This document shows positions 1 to 7,365 of a DNA stretch of 64,000 nt, one piece after another. Every line of letters begins with the position of its first letter. Positions within the stretch are counted from its first letter, which is position 1. Source of the DNA: Billgrantia bachuensis (GTDB lineage Bacteria; Pseudomonadota; Gammaproteobacteria; Pseudomonadales; Halomonadaceae); assembly GCF_011742165.1 (NCBI RefSeq), contig NZ_JAAQTO010000054.1:42215-106214 (forward strand), given 5' to 3'. The notes beneath the pieces are model-generated. The model was not told the origin of the DNA. It saw only the letters and a list, made by a program, of their open reading frames with translations, and searched no databases. The position numbers were made by a program, and so were the translations under genes.

Positions 1-239
1 GGCACCGAGGCCGCACGCTGCTTGGCCTGCCTGAGATCGGTCAGGCCCTGTAGGTCGGGATAATCGTATTCGAAACAGGCGGCGATGGGGGGGCGGGAGA
101 GCAGGATGGGAAGGGGATCCTGCTCATTGGACACGAATTCAACCGTATAGCCCTTTTTACGCAGAGCGTGTACATAATTTTTTTCTACTGGGTTATCGAT
201 AGTACGTAGCACGACGAGCACATAAGCATGAGTGGACAT
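1..239 (-). CDS. Receiver-domain (response regulator-like) protein, N-terminal part only
   Basis: Only the first 79 codons are in the window; the gene runs off the left edge. The ATG follows a GGAGGG Shine-Dalgarno sequence nine bases upstream. The reading frame has a beta-alpha receiver pattern: a hydrophobic first strand, an amphipathic helix, then FEYDYPDLQGL at residues 56-66, which lines up with the usual D-x-x-x-P-D-x-x-G around the phosphorylation site. By that alignment the phosphoacceptor Asp is replaced by Glu57, and the acidic pair after strand one is absent. It is probably a non-canonical receiver, perhaps fused to an output domain outside the window. The output domain and function cannot be judged. 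Confidence 0.6.
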   Translation of the reverse strand, partial: MSTHAYVLVVLRTIDNPVEKNYVHALRKKGYTVEFVSNEQDPLPILLSRPPIAACFEYDYPDLQGLTDLRQAKQRAASV

Positions 240-568
240 AAGCAGTGTCCCTCCGTGAATCCCTTGCGTGATAACGCTTTATAAGATCTATTTATTGGGT
301 CTTTCTAATTGTAAAAGTTTGTTAATTGGGAATGAGTTAACGTAATCTTTTGTGATGGGTATGTCTTATCCACTGTAATTGAAGGTGGCGAAATAGCTGG
401 GTTATATTTCTCATCCTTTAGTCGTAGATATTTAACGAAAAAGCTGTATTAGGAATATGTGATTATGCTTGCAGCCATCAGGAAGGCCAGGCAGTTACGG
501 CACTACGACTTGGCTGCGCGGACGAGAGTTCTGCTAGAATCGGCTCCTTTTCCACCAACGGACAAGCC
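240..568. other. AT-rich intergenic region between divergent genes
   Basis: This 329-base stretch is clearly AT-richer than the surrounding genes and holds no convincing ORF. It separates the leftward receiver gene from the rightward flavoprotein gene, so it should carry both promoters. A leftward -10-like TATAAA lies at 278-283 (complement), about 40 bases before the receiver gene start, but its -35 match is weak. I see no hairpin terminator, repeat or RNA gene here. Confidence 0.5.
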
Positions 569-1783
569 ATGCCGTCTCCAGGATTCGATGTCGTGATCGT
601 CGGCGCGGGCGCTGCCGGGCTGATGTGTGCCCTCACGGCGGGCTATGTTGGGCGGCGCGTGCTGGTGCTCGACCATGCCAACAAGCCCGGCAAGAAGATC
701 CTGATGTCGGGGGGAGGGCGCTGCAACTTCACCAACTTGGCCACCGGGCCTGCCAACTTCTTCTCTGGCAATCCGCATTTCTGCATCTCGGCGCTGAAGC
801 GCTACCGTCCGGAACATTTCGTCGAGCTGGTGGAGCGGCATGGCGTCGACTATGTCGAGAAGGCACCGGGTCAGCTGTTCTGCGCCCACTCCGCCAAGGA
901 GCTGCTCGACGTGCTGCTCACCGAATGCGAATGGGCCGGGGTGGAGCTGCGCCTGAAGACAGCCGTCGAACGTATCGAGCCAGTAGGTGAGGCCATGCGA
1001 CTCGTTACCTCCACAGGGCGCATCGAGGCCGGTGCGGTGGTGATCGCCACCGGCGGGCTTTCGATACCCACCATGGGGGCTACCGGCTTTGGTTACGACA
1101 TCGCTCGCCAGTTCGGCCTGGAGGTGACCGAGACGCGCCCGGCACTGGTGCCTTTCACGTTGACCTCCCAGTGGAAGGCACGCGTCGCCGACCTGGCCGG
1201 TGTGGCCTGTGACGTGGCGGTAAGCGCCGTGCGTGCCGGCCAGCGCCTGGGGCCGGGTCGCGAACGTCGCTATCGCGAGCCGATGCTGTTCACCCACCGT
1301 GGTCTGTCCGGCCCGGGCATGCTGCAGATTTCGAGCTACTGGCAGCCAGGCGACGAACTCGAGATCGATCTGTTGCCGAATATCTCGGTCGGTGAGGCGC
1401 TCGCGGCGGCGCGTCATGACACGCCACGCCGCCAGCTCTCCACCTGGCTTGGCGAATGTCTGCCTAGGCGCCTGGCCCAGGCGTTGACCGAGTGGCACGG
1501 CGAGGATCCCATCCTGGCTGAACTCTCCAATGCCCGCCTAGAGGCGTGGCACGAACGCCTCGGCCACTGGCGCCTCAAGCCTGCCGGCACCGAAGGCTGG
1601 CGTACCGCCGAGGTGACCTTGGGCGGTGTCGACACGGCTTCCATCTCGTCGAAGGACTTCAGCGTCGAGGGTTTGCCGCAGCTGCGTTTCATTGGCGAGG
1701 TGCTCGACGTCACCGGCGAGCTTGGCGGTTACAACTTCCAGTGGGCCTGGGCATCGGGCGTGGCGTGTGGAAATGCTCTGTAG
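569..1783 (+). CDS. NAD(P)/FAD-dependent oxidoreductase, HI0933/YhiN (BaiN-like) family
   Basis: A 404-residue flavoprotein. The N-terminus carries the dinucleotide-binding motif VVIVGAGAAGLMCAL (residues about 8-22). It is followed by GKKILMSGGGRCNFTN, a signature of the HI0933/YhiN family, and a second glycine-rich segment ATGGLSIPTMGATG near residue 160. The C-terminal GELGGYNFQWAWASG is the usual FAD-contacting end of this family. Length is typical. The physiological substrate of most YhiN members is not established, so no specific reaction is assigned. It appears to be a single gene; egtB starts 178 bases downstream and has its own ribosome-binding site. Confidence 0.9.
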   Translation: MPSPGFDVVIVGAGAAGLMCALTAGYVGRRVLVLDHANKPGKKILMSGGGRCNFTNLATGPANFFSGNPHFCISALKRYRPEHFVELVERHGVDYVEKAPGQLFCAHSAKELLDVLLTECEWAGVELRLKTAVERIEPVGEAMRLVTSTGRIEAGAVVIATGGLSIPTMGATGFGYDIARQFGLEVTETRPALVPFTLTSQWKARVADLAGVACDVAVSAVRAGQRLGPGRERRYREPMLFTHRGLSGPGMLQISSYWQPGDELEIDLLPNISVGEALAAARHDTPRRQLSTWLGECLPRRLAQALTEWHGEDPILAELSNARLEAWHERLGHWRLKPAGTEGWRTAEVTLGGVDTASISSKDFSVEGLPQLRFIGEVLDVTGELGGYNFQWAWASGVACGNAL

Positions 1784-1872
1784 GTAGCCTGGGCAGCCTG
1801 GAAACCGCCGCGTTGGCCAGGGTTTCGGGCATTCGTACGCGGGTGCTCTTCTGGCATTCGAATGACAAAACC

Positions 1873-1920
1873 TTACGGAGCGTAACCGGGCGCTTGGGGA
1901 CGGATTGCTACGCTTGGGAG
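1873..1920 (+). promoter_or_regulatory. Palindrome and tandem repeat upstream of egtB
   Basis: The 13-base inverted repeat TTACG-GAG-CGTAA occupies 1873-1885. It is followed by a direct repeat, CGCTTGGGGA at 1891-1900 and CGCTTGGGAG at 1911-1920, with a period of exactly 20 bases. Both sit 40-90 bases before the egtB start. They look like protein-binding sites for control of the egtBD pair, but I do not recognise the regulator and no clear sigma-70 hexamers accompany them. Confidence 0.35.
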
Positions 1921-1961
1921 AATTGGTTCGCCACGGATGTGGTTCGTCACAGGAGTGTGCC

Positions 1962-3278
1962 ATGCCCCCCCAAGCCCACCAATGGGAAAGCCCACATCAG
2001 TTGGAAACGCTCGATACCCTGCACACCAAGGAGTGGCTGAGACGCTACCAGCGCATTCGCCGAGCCTCCGAACAGCTCTGTGAGCCGCTCTGCACCGAGG
2101 ACTACGTGATCCAGAGCATGGATGACGTCAGCCCGCCGAAGTGGCATCTCGCCCACGTTACCTGGTTCTTCGAAGCCTTCATTCTCACTCCCTTCCAGCC
2201 CCGCTACCGAACGCTCGACCCGGCCTACGATTTCCTTTTCAACTCCTACTACGAGACCCACGGTGTGCCTTTCCCACGGCCCCGACGCGGGACGCTGTCG
2301 CGCCCCACGGTAGCCAACGTCTACCGCTTTCGTGCCCATGTCGACGCAGCCATGGCGGAGTTGCTCGAATCGCCACCGCCCGAGCATGCCGAGGAGATCC
2401 TGCGGCGCGTGGAACTGGGGCTGCACCATGAGCAGCAGCATCAGGAGCTGCTGTTGATGGACATCAAGCACATCCTGGCGCAGAACCCGCTGTGCCCCGC
2501 CTATCGTGACGACCTGTCGCCGCCGGTGGAGGAGACGCCGCCCGGCGAACTGGCCTGGCTCGACCATGCCGCCGGTATACGTCCCGTTGGCCATGACCTG
2601 GCGTCCGGGTTCGCCTACGACAACGAAGGGCCGCCACATCGTCAGTTTCTCGAGGCGTTCCAACTCGCCAATCGTCCGGTAACCAACGGTGAGTTCCTGG
2701 CCTTCATTGAGGATGGTGGCTATACGCGTCCCGAGCTGTGGCTCTCCGATGGCTGGCAGCAGGTCGGCCAGGCCGGATGGCAGGCACCGCTCTACTGGGT
2801 GAAGCGCGATGACGACTGGCATCACTTCACCCTGGGCGGACTGCGCCGGGTAGATTTGCAGGCGCCTGTGGCTCACGTGAGCTTCTTCGAGGCGGATGCC
2901 TATGCCCGCTGGGCCGGGGCGCGCCTGCCCAGCGAGGCGGAATGGGAGGTGGCCGCTCGCGACGTGGCCGTGAGCGGCAATTTCGTCGAGAGTGACCACC
3001 TGCAGCCGGTGGCCGCTGCGACCCTGGCACCGGCCTCGAGCCAGCTGTTCGGCGACGTCTGGGAGTGGACCGGCAGCGCCTACCGTCCTTATCCGGGGTT
3101 TCGCACCTTGCCGGGCACGCTAGGCGAGTACAACGGCAAGTTCATGTCCGGGCAGATGGTGCTGCGTGGCGGCTGCTGTGCCACGCCGGCCGATCATGTT
3201 CGCCCGACCTACCGCAACTTCTTTCCGCCCCACGCCCGCTGGGCGTTCTCCGGTTTTCGGCTCGCCAGGGAGGCATGA
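1962..3278 (+). CDS. egtB: Ergothioneine biosynthesis protein EgtB (iron-dependent sulfoxide synthase)
   Basis: A 438-residue protein that joins sulfur to hercynine using O2 and a non-heme iron. The N-terminal DinB-type helical domain supplies likely iron ligands: His62 in WHLAHVTWFFE and the H-x3-H pair His156/His160 in HHEQQHQEL. This matches the His plus H-x3-H ligand set known for EgtB. The C-terminal half is an FGE-sulfatase (SUMF1) domain ending in MVLRGGCCATP and NFFPPHARWAFSGFRLAR. The start at 1962 is chosen because AGGAG at 1951-1955 is correctly spaced; the frame stays open upstream to 1905. egtD follows one base after the stop codon. Confidence 0.95.
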   Translation: MPPQAHQWESPHQLETLDTLHTKEWLRRYQRIRRASEQLCEPLCTEDYVIQSMDDVSPPKWHLAHVTWFFEAFILTPFQPRYRTLDPAYDFLFNSYYETHGVPFPRPRRGTLSRPTVANVYRFRAHVDAAMAELLESPPPEHAEEILRRVELGLHHEQQHQELLLMDIKHILAQNPLCPAYRDDLSPPVEETPPGELAWLDHAAGIRPVGHDLASGFAYDNEGPPHRQFLEAFQLANRPVTNGEFLAFIEDGGYTRPELWLSDGWQQVGQAGWQAPLYWVKRDDDWHHFTLGGLRRVDLQAPVAHVSFFEADAYARWAGARLPSEAEWEVAARDVAVSGNFVESDHLQPVAAATLAPASSQLFGDVWEWTGSAYRPYPGFRTLPGTLGEYNGKFMSGQMVLRGGCCATPADHVRPTYRNFFPPHARWAFSGFRLAREA

Positions 3279-3279
3279 C

Positions 3280-4245
3280 ATGGACTCGCTCGTACGCTTT
3301 CACGACCAGCACCCTCCGGAGGTGGCGGGTTCGCTTTGCGAAGAGCTGTTGGCCGGGCTCAGCGCAACACCCAAGTTCACTTCGCCAAAGTTTTTTTACG
3401 ACCGTCGCGGCTCCGAACTGTTCGACGCCATCTGCGTGCAGCCCGAGTACTATCCGACCCGTACCGAGGAGGCAATCTTGCGTGCCGCCGCCGCCGACAT
3501 TGCCGAGGTGGTCGGCCGCGATGCTACGCTCATCGAGCTGGGCAGCGGTGCCAGCCGCAAGGTGCGGCTGCTGCTCGAGGCGCTGCATCCGGCTTGTTAC
3601 CTGGGCGTGGATATCTCTCGCGACTTCCTGCTCGAGAGTACTCGTCGCCTGGCAGCAGACTACCCCTGGCTCGAAGTGCATGCCGCCTGCGCCGACTTCT
3701 CGCGCCCCATGGCCTGGCCGGACGGCCTGGCAGGTGAACGTCCGGTGGCCTTCTTTCCCGGCTCGAGCATCGGCAATTTCACGCCCGAGGAGGCCGAAGG
3801 CTTCCTCAAGGGATTGACGAGACTGCTTCCCGTCGGTGGGGGGCTGCTCATTGGAGTCGACCTGATCAAGGATCGGGCGATTCTCGATGCCGCCTACAAC
3901 GACGCCGCAGGCGTCACAGCGGCATTCAACCTCAACCTGCTGCAGCGCCTCCGTCACGAGTTCGAGGCCGAGGTGGAGCCTCATGAGTTTCGTCACCAGG
4001 CTTTCTACAACGAGGTCGACTCACGCATCGAGATGCACCTGGTGAGCCTGCGCGACCAGGCCATCCGCGTGGCAGGGGAGCGGATCGACTTCGAAGAGGG
4101 CGAGTGCCTGCATACCGAGAACTCCTACAAGTACAGTGTCGCTGGCTTCCGCGAGCTGTCCGGCCGCGCCGGGTTCGAACCGAGGGCTCACTGGATCGAC
4201 TGCGACTCGCTGTTTTGCATCCATTACCTGGAGCGTGCCGCCTGA
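3280..4245 (+). CDS. egtD: L-histidine N(alpha)-methyltransferase EgtD
   Basis: A 321-residue SAM-dependent enzyme that trimethylates histidine to hercynine, the substrate of EgtB. The class I methyltransferase motif LIELGSGASRK lies near residues 88-98, followed by YLGVDISRDFL. FFPGSSIGNFTPEEA is typical of the DUF2260/EgtD family. GGGAGG at 3268-3273, inside the end of egtB, sets the start at 3280; the frame is open further upstream but only within egtB. The two genes clearly form one transcription unit. No egtA, egtC or egtE is adjacent, so EgtB probably uses cysteine directly and a generic PLP lyase finishes the pathway (inference). Confidence 0.95.
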   Translation: MDSLVRFHDQHPPEVAGSLCEELLAGLSATPKFTSPKFFYDRRGSELFDAICVQPEYYPTRTEEAILRAAAADIAEVVGRDATLIELGSGASRKVRLLLEALHPACYLGVDISRDFLLESTRRLAADYPWLEVHAACADFSRPMAWPDGLAGERPVAFFPGSSIGNFTPEEAEGFLKGLTRLLPVGGGLLIGVDLIKDRAILDAAYNDAAGVTAAFNLNLLQRLRHEFEAEVEPHEFRHQAFYNEVDSRIEMHLVSLRDQAIRVAGERIDFEEGECLHTENSYKYSVAGFRELSGRAGFEPRAHWIDCDSLFCIHYLERAA

Positions 4246-4311
4246 TGGCCTTGAGGGTAATCCGGTCTATGCTGCATGACAGAACCACGCTGGAAGCAGA
4301 GGGGCCCCGCC

Positions 4312-4962
4312 ATGACCATGATTGCGATTCAGGATTCTGCCGAATCCGAGGTGTCTCCGTTCGCCGACCGTATCGTCGACGAAGCCGTGCGCCAAGCCGA
4401 AGAGCGGGGCTGGCAGGCAGTCCGCCTCTCCGAGGTCGCGCATAGCCTCGGGCTGCCGATGTCCGTTGTGCTGGAGCGCTTTCGCGACAGGGATGACGTG
4501 GCCAATGCCTGGTTTCAGCGTGGCTGGCGCGCCATGCTAGCGACGAAGCCCGATACCTTCGACGACTGGCCGGAGCGGGTGCGCATCGAACACTGCCTGC
4601 AGGCCTGGTTCGACACCTTCGCCGCCCATCGGCGGGTCACCGTGCAGATGTTGAGATCCAAGGCACACCTGCCGCATCCGCATACGTGGGTGCCGATGGT
4701 CTTCGACCTGTCGCGTACCGTCCAGTGGCTGCGCGAGGCGGCCCGGCTCGAGGCGCGCTACGGTACTCGCCGTGCCCAGGTGGAGGAGATGGCGTTGACC
4801 AGCCTGTTCCTGGCGGCGCTGGCGGTATGGTCTTCCGACACCAGCGAAGGCCAGCGTCGCACCCGGCGCTTCATCGAGAAACGTCTCAAGCGCGGCGAGA
4901 GCTGGATGAAATGGGTGCCGGGAGTCGCCCACCGGCGGCATCATGCGGAGGCACAGCTGTAA
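4312..4962 (+). CDS. TetR/AcrR-family-like transcriptional regulator
   Basis: A 216-residue protein with an N-terminal three-helix region (residues about 10-60) containing GWQAVRLSEVAHSLGLPMSVVLERFRDRDD, cut by the usual TetR helix-turn-helix spacing, and an all-helical remainder consistent with a ligand-binding domain. The start at 4312 follows AGAGGGG with a seven-base gap; an in-frame ATG at 4276 lacks a good ribosome-binding site. It lies 66 bases after egtD on the same strand and could be cotranscribed. The C-terminal domain resembles no specific subfamily I know, so ligand and targets are unknown. It converges on yqjK. Confidence 0.75.
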   Translation: MTMIAIQDSAESEVSPFADRIVDEAVRQAEERGWQAVRLSEVAHSLGLPMSVVLERFRDRDDVANAWFQRGWRAMLATKPDTFDDWPERVRIEHCLQAWFDTFAAHRRVTVQMLRSKAHLPHPHTWVPMVFDLSRTVQWLREAARLEARYGTRRAQVEEMALTSLFLAALAVWSSDTSEGQRRTRRFIEKRLKRGESWMKWVPGVAHRRHHAEAQL

Positions 4963-4990
4963 GGCGGCAGCCCCAGGGCCCTCGTCGAAG

Positions 4991-5305
4991 TCAGCGGACC
5001 TGCTGCAGGAGGCGCAGTGCGCGATTGAGCAGCAGGCCGCTGGCAGCGAGTCGTTTTACCACGCGGATGAGCGAGCTGGGGTGGCGTGCGCTGCCGATCA
5101 GCAGGGCACCGCCGGCCAGGTATACCACCCCGCGATAGCGCTTGAGGCGTTGCCAGCCCGCATCGAGGGAGGCGGAGGCGTGCTGCCAGCGATCCGCCGC
5201 GACCAGGATGTCGATGCGCTGCTGCTCTATGGTGGCGACGAGCTCGGCCTTGCGTTGCGCGCGGGACGGCGCGTGGCTCCGGTCACGGGTGGCGCGGTGT
5301 CTCAC
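4991..5305 (-). CDS. yqjK: YqjK-like family protein
   Basis: A 104-residue basic protein of unknown biochemical role. The central RAQRKAELVATIEQQRIDIL resembles the YqjK family signature, followed by a short hydrophobic stretch VVYLAGGALLIG near residues 60-71. The start is GTG at 5305, supported by a strong GGAGGA five bases upstream; the gene overlaps the end of yqjE by 23 bases. Gene order yqjD-yqjE-yqjK is the same as in Escherichia coli, which is the main evidence for the name. It is the last gene of this leftward operon. Confidence 0.8.
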   Translation of the reverse strand: MRHRATRDRSHAPSRAQRKAELVATIEQQRIDILVAADRWQHASASLDAGWQRLKRYRGVVYLAGGALLIGSARHPSSLIRVVKRLAASGLLLNRALRLLQQVR

Positions 5306-5687
5306 GGTGCTCCTCCACCAAGTGGCGGTCCAGGGCGAGCTGGGCCAGCGTTTCCTTGAGCAGGGTGTGGCGGCGGGCCAGGCGCAGTGCCATCAGGGCG
5401 GTCAGACTGCCGCCGGCCAGTAGCGTGGCGGCGCAGAGGAGAATGGCGGCCAGGCGGTGGGTATCCCAGAACATAACCACCACCAATAGTGCCAGCATGC
5501 CCAGCCCCAGCAGCATCAGTACCAGGCTCAGGCCCAACAGCAGCAGCAGGGTGACGAGGCGAGCGCGCTCCTCCTCGAGTTCAAGCACGGCGAGGCGCAG
5601 ACGCGTCTCGCCGGTGGCCACCAGGCTTGCCAGCAGGCGCTTGCCGATTTCGAACAGACGCTGTACCGGACCTTCACTCGACGCCAT
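5283..5687 (-). CDS. yqjE: Phage-holin-family inner membrane protein YqjE
   Basis: A 134-residue membrane protein. An N-terminal amphipathic segment (GPVQRLFEIGKRLLASL) precedes two hydrophobic helices, roughly residues 44-72 (LVTLLLLLGLSLVLML onward) and 80-103. This is the architecture of the YqjE/Holin-X family. A charged cytoplasmic tail follows. Despite the family name there is no phage context here. The ATG overlaps the yqjD stop codon by one base, indicating translational coupling. Its role is thought to concern the envelope or ribosome-membrane contacts together with YqjD, but it is not firmly established. Confidence 0.88.
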   Translation of the reverse strand: MASSEGPVQRLFEIGKRLLASLVATGETRLRLAVLELEEERARLVTLLLLLGLSLVLMLLGLGMLALLVVVMFWDTHRLAAILLCAATLLAGGSLTALMALRLARRHTLLKETLAQLALDRHLVEEHRETPRHP

Positions 5688-6019
5688 CAGCGACGCCCGA
5701 TGAGCATGCCGATAACGACGCCCATCGCGGCGCCAATGCCGATGCTGGTCCAGGGATTGTCGTGCACGTAGCGGTCGCAGGCATCGGCCTGGTGGTGCAG
5801 GGTATCGCGTGCTTCGCCGTAGAGTCGTTCACCGCGGGCTTCGATTCGCTCGCGGGTATCCTTCAGCCGCTTCTCGGCGCGCTCGCGGAGTTCCTTGATG
5901 TTGCTTCGCGAATCGTCGGCCGTGGCACTCACCAGTTCCTCGATGGTGCGGCTCAGCTGATGCAAGTCCTCCTTCAGCTGCCGGGTGGTTTCGTCGGTAT
6001 GCGGGGTGCGAGATGCCAT
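5687..6019 (-). CDS. yqjD: DUF883 family protein (YqjD/ElaB-like, C-tail-anchored)
   Basis: A 110-residue protein. About 80 residues of charged helix (ELRERAEKRLKDTRERIEARG) predict a coiled coil. The protein ends in the single membrane segment TSIGIGAAMGVVIGMLIGRR, the glycine-rich C-terminal anchor shared by YqjD, ElaB and YgaM. In E. coli these proteins are RpoS-dependent and bind stationary-phase ribosomes at the inner membrane; that role is transferred by homology. It is the first gene of the yqjD-E-K operon, and the region 6020-6112 upstream must hold the promoter. Confidence 0.9.
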   Translation of the reverse strand: MASRTPHTDETTRQLKEDLHQLSRTIEELVSATADDSRSNIKELRERAEKRLKDTRERIEARGERLYGEARDTLHHQADACDRYVHDNPWTSIGIGAAMGVVIGMLIGRR

Positions 6020-6112
6020 GGCAGTCTTCCTATGACGTGAATGAGATCACAGGCTCAGCATAGCATTAGCGACTGCGACTTCAACGTCGCTTCGCTGCAT
6101 GATTGACCGAAG

Positions 6113-7174
6113 TCACTCCGGGATCAGGGTGCTGCTGCCCGAGAAGATGGGGTTGAGGCTGACGCCAATACCGATGCGTTGGGTGCGATGATCGTAGTCG
6201 ATCATACTGTCGCCGTAACCGTAGAAGTACTGAATGTGGCCGCGAACATTGCCGTGCAACGGCCAGGAGTAATCCAGGCGGGTTCCCATGTGCCCGGCGC
6301 TGGGATTGCCGTGCCACTGGACGGCCACTTCGTTGTCGCCCATGCGATGGGCAACGGTGACCTCGCCATAGCCCAGGTAGCGTTCGATATCCGGGTTGTC
6401 GTCGTCGCCCGCCGACTCCGGCACTCGCCAATGAGGGGCGACGCTGACCAGCCAGTCGTCCTTGAGAAAGGTCGACTCGAGAATGATCCGATTCCAGCTG
6501 CGTGACATGTCGCCCGAACGTCCGTTGGATTGGTGATTGAAGCTCACACGGTTGTTGATGTTGGTCCAGCCCAGCAGCGACCAGCGATTCTCGAAGTCGA
6601 TGAAGAACTCCGGTTCGTAGTTGGTCTCGCGGAACGGCGAAGAGGAATCGGCATTGTAAGCCTGCCACCAGCTACGCTGGGTGTAGGCGAAGTAGAGATC
6701 GCCGCCGTGGTCGCCGAAGAGCCGCTCGATCAGGTTGAACTTGGCGCTGAACTGGAATTTGACCTCGGCGCGGTCGGGTGTCCCGTCCTTGTCGACATCA
6801 CCGAAGACCGCCTCATTGGGGCGACGGTCGTAATTCAGCGGCAGCAGGTAGTTGCGACGGTGAGTGGTGATTGCAAAGGGATTGCGCGAAGACTCACGCT
6901 CGAGTTGGCGGCGTTCTTCCACGGGTTGGAGCTCCTGCTCCGAGGCGATGGTGATCACCTCGCCCAGGCCGAGCCGGTCTTCGCCGGATTGCAACTGATC
7001 CTGGGTCAACCGCTGGCGCAGCGAATCCAACTCCTGGCCGAGCGTTTCGATGCGCGCTTCTATCGCCGCGCGCTCTTCTGCGGTGAGCTGGCCCTCTTGG
7101 GCAGTGACACTGCTGGTGGCCCCGGCCAGCAGCAACGCAAGAAGTGCCTGAGAAGACGAACGACGAAGCATCAT
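6113..7174 (-). CDS. pldA: Outer membrane phospholipase A
   Basis: A 353-residue beta-barrel lipase that hydrolyses misplaced phospholipids in the outer leaflet. The active-site stretch FNHQSNGRSGDMSRSWNR holds the H-x-S and downstream Asn of the OMPLA His/Ser/Asn triad. DKDGTPDRAEVKFQFSAKFNL matches the family N-terminal strand region. A signal peptide (MLRRSSSQALLALLLAG, then a charged coiled-coil linker of about 60 residues) supports a start at 7174 or 7171. The frame is open to 7264, and no start has a strong Shine-Dalgarno sequence, so the N-terminus is uncertain. It is divergent from the mscK-like gene, sharing a short promoter region. Confidence 0.88.
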   Translation of the reverse strand: MMLRRSSSQALLALLLAGATSSVTAQEGQLTAEERAAIEARIETLGQELDSLRQRLTQDQLQSGEDRLGLGEVITIASEQELQPVEERRQLERESSRNPFAITTHRRNYLLPLNYDRRPNEAVFGDVDKDGTPDRAEVKFQFSAKFNLIERLFGDHGGDLYFAYTQRSWWQAYNADSSSPFRETNYEPEFFIDFENRWSLLGWTNINNRVSFNHQSNGRSGDMSRSWNRIILESTFLKDDWLVSVAPHWRVPESAGDDDNPDIERYLGYGEVTVAHRMGDNEVAVQWHGNPSAGHMGTRLDYSWPLHGNVRGHIQYFYGYGDSMIDYDHRTQRIGIGVSLNPIFSGSSTLIPE

Positions 7175-7365
7175 GGCAGCGGGACCGAAGGAAGCGTGAC
7201 TGTGAACGCCGTTTCTACCATGTTCGGGCCTTAAGTCAACCATGAGCCGAGCCGTCCCCGCCAATCATGGACGGAATGGGAAGAGAAACAGCTTCCCATT
7301 GCCTTGCGCTGCTGCGGGGCCGAGAATCAGCACGAAGCCGCAAGGTACCTCCCACGGAAGCAAGA

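Noticed and set aside
503..1498. Long minus-strand ORF opposite the YhiN flavoprotein gene
   Set aside because: The plus-strand frame has clear FAD and family motifs; the opposite frame is His/Gln/Arg-rich low-quality sequence typical of antisense reading in high-GC DNA.
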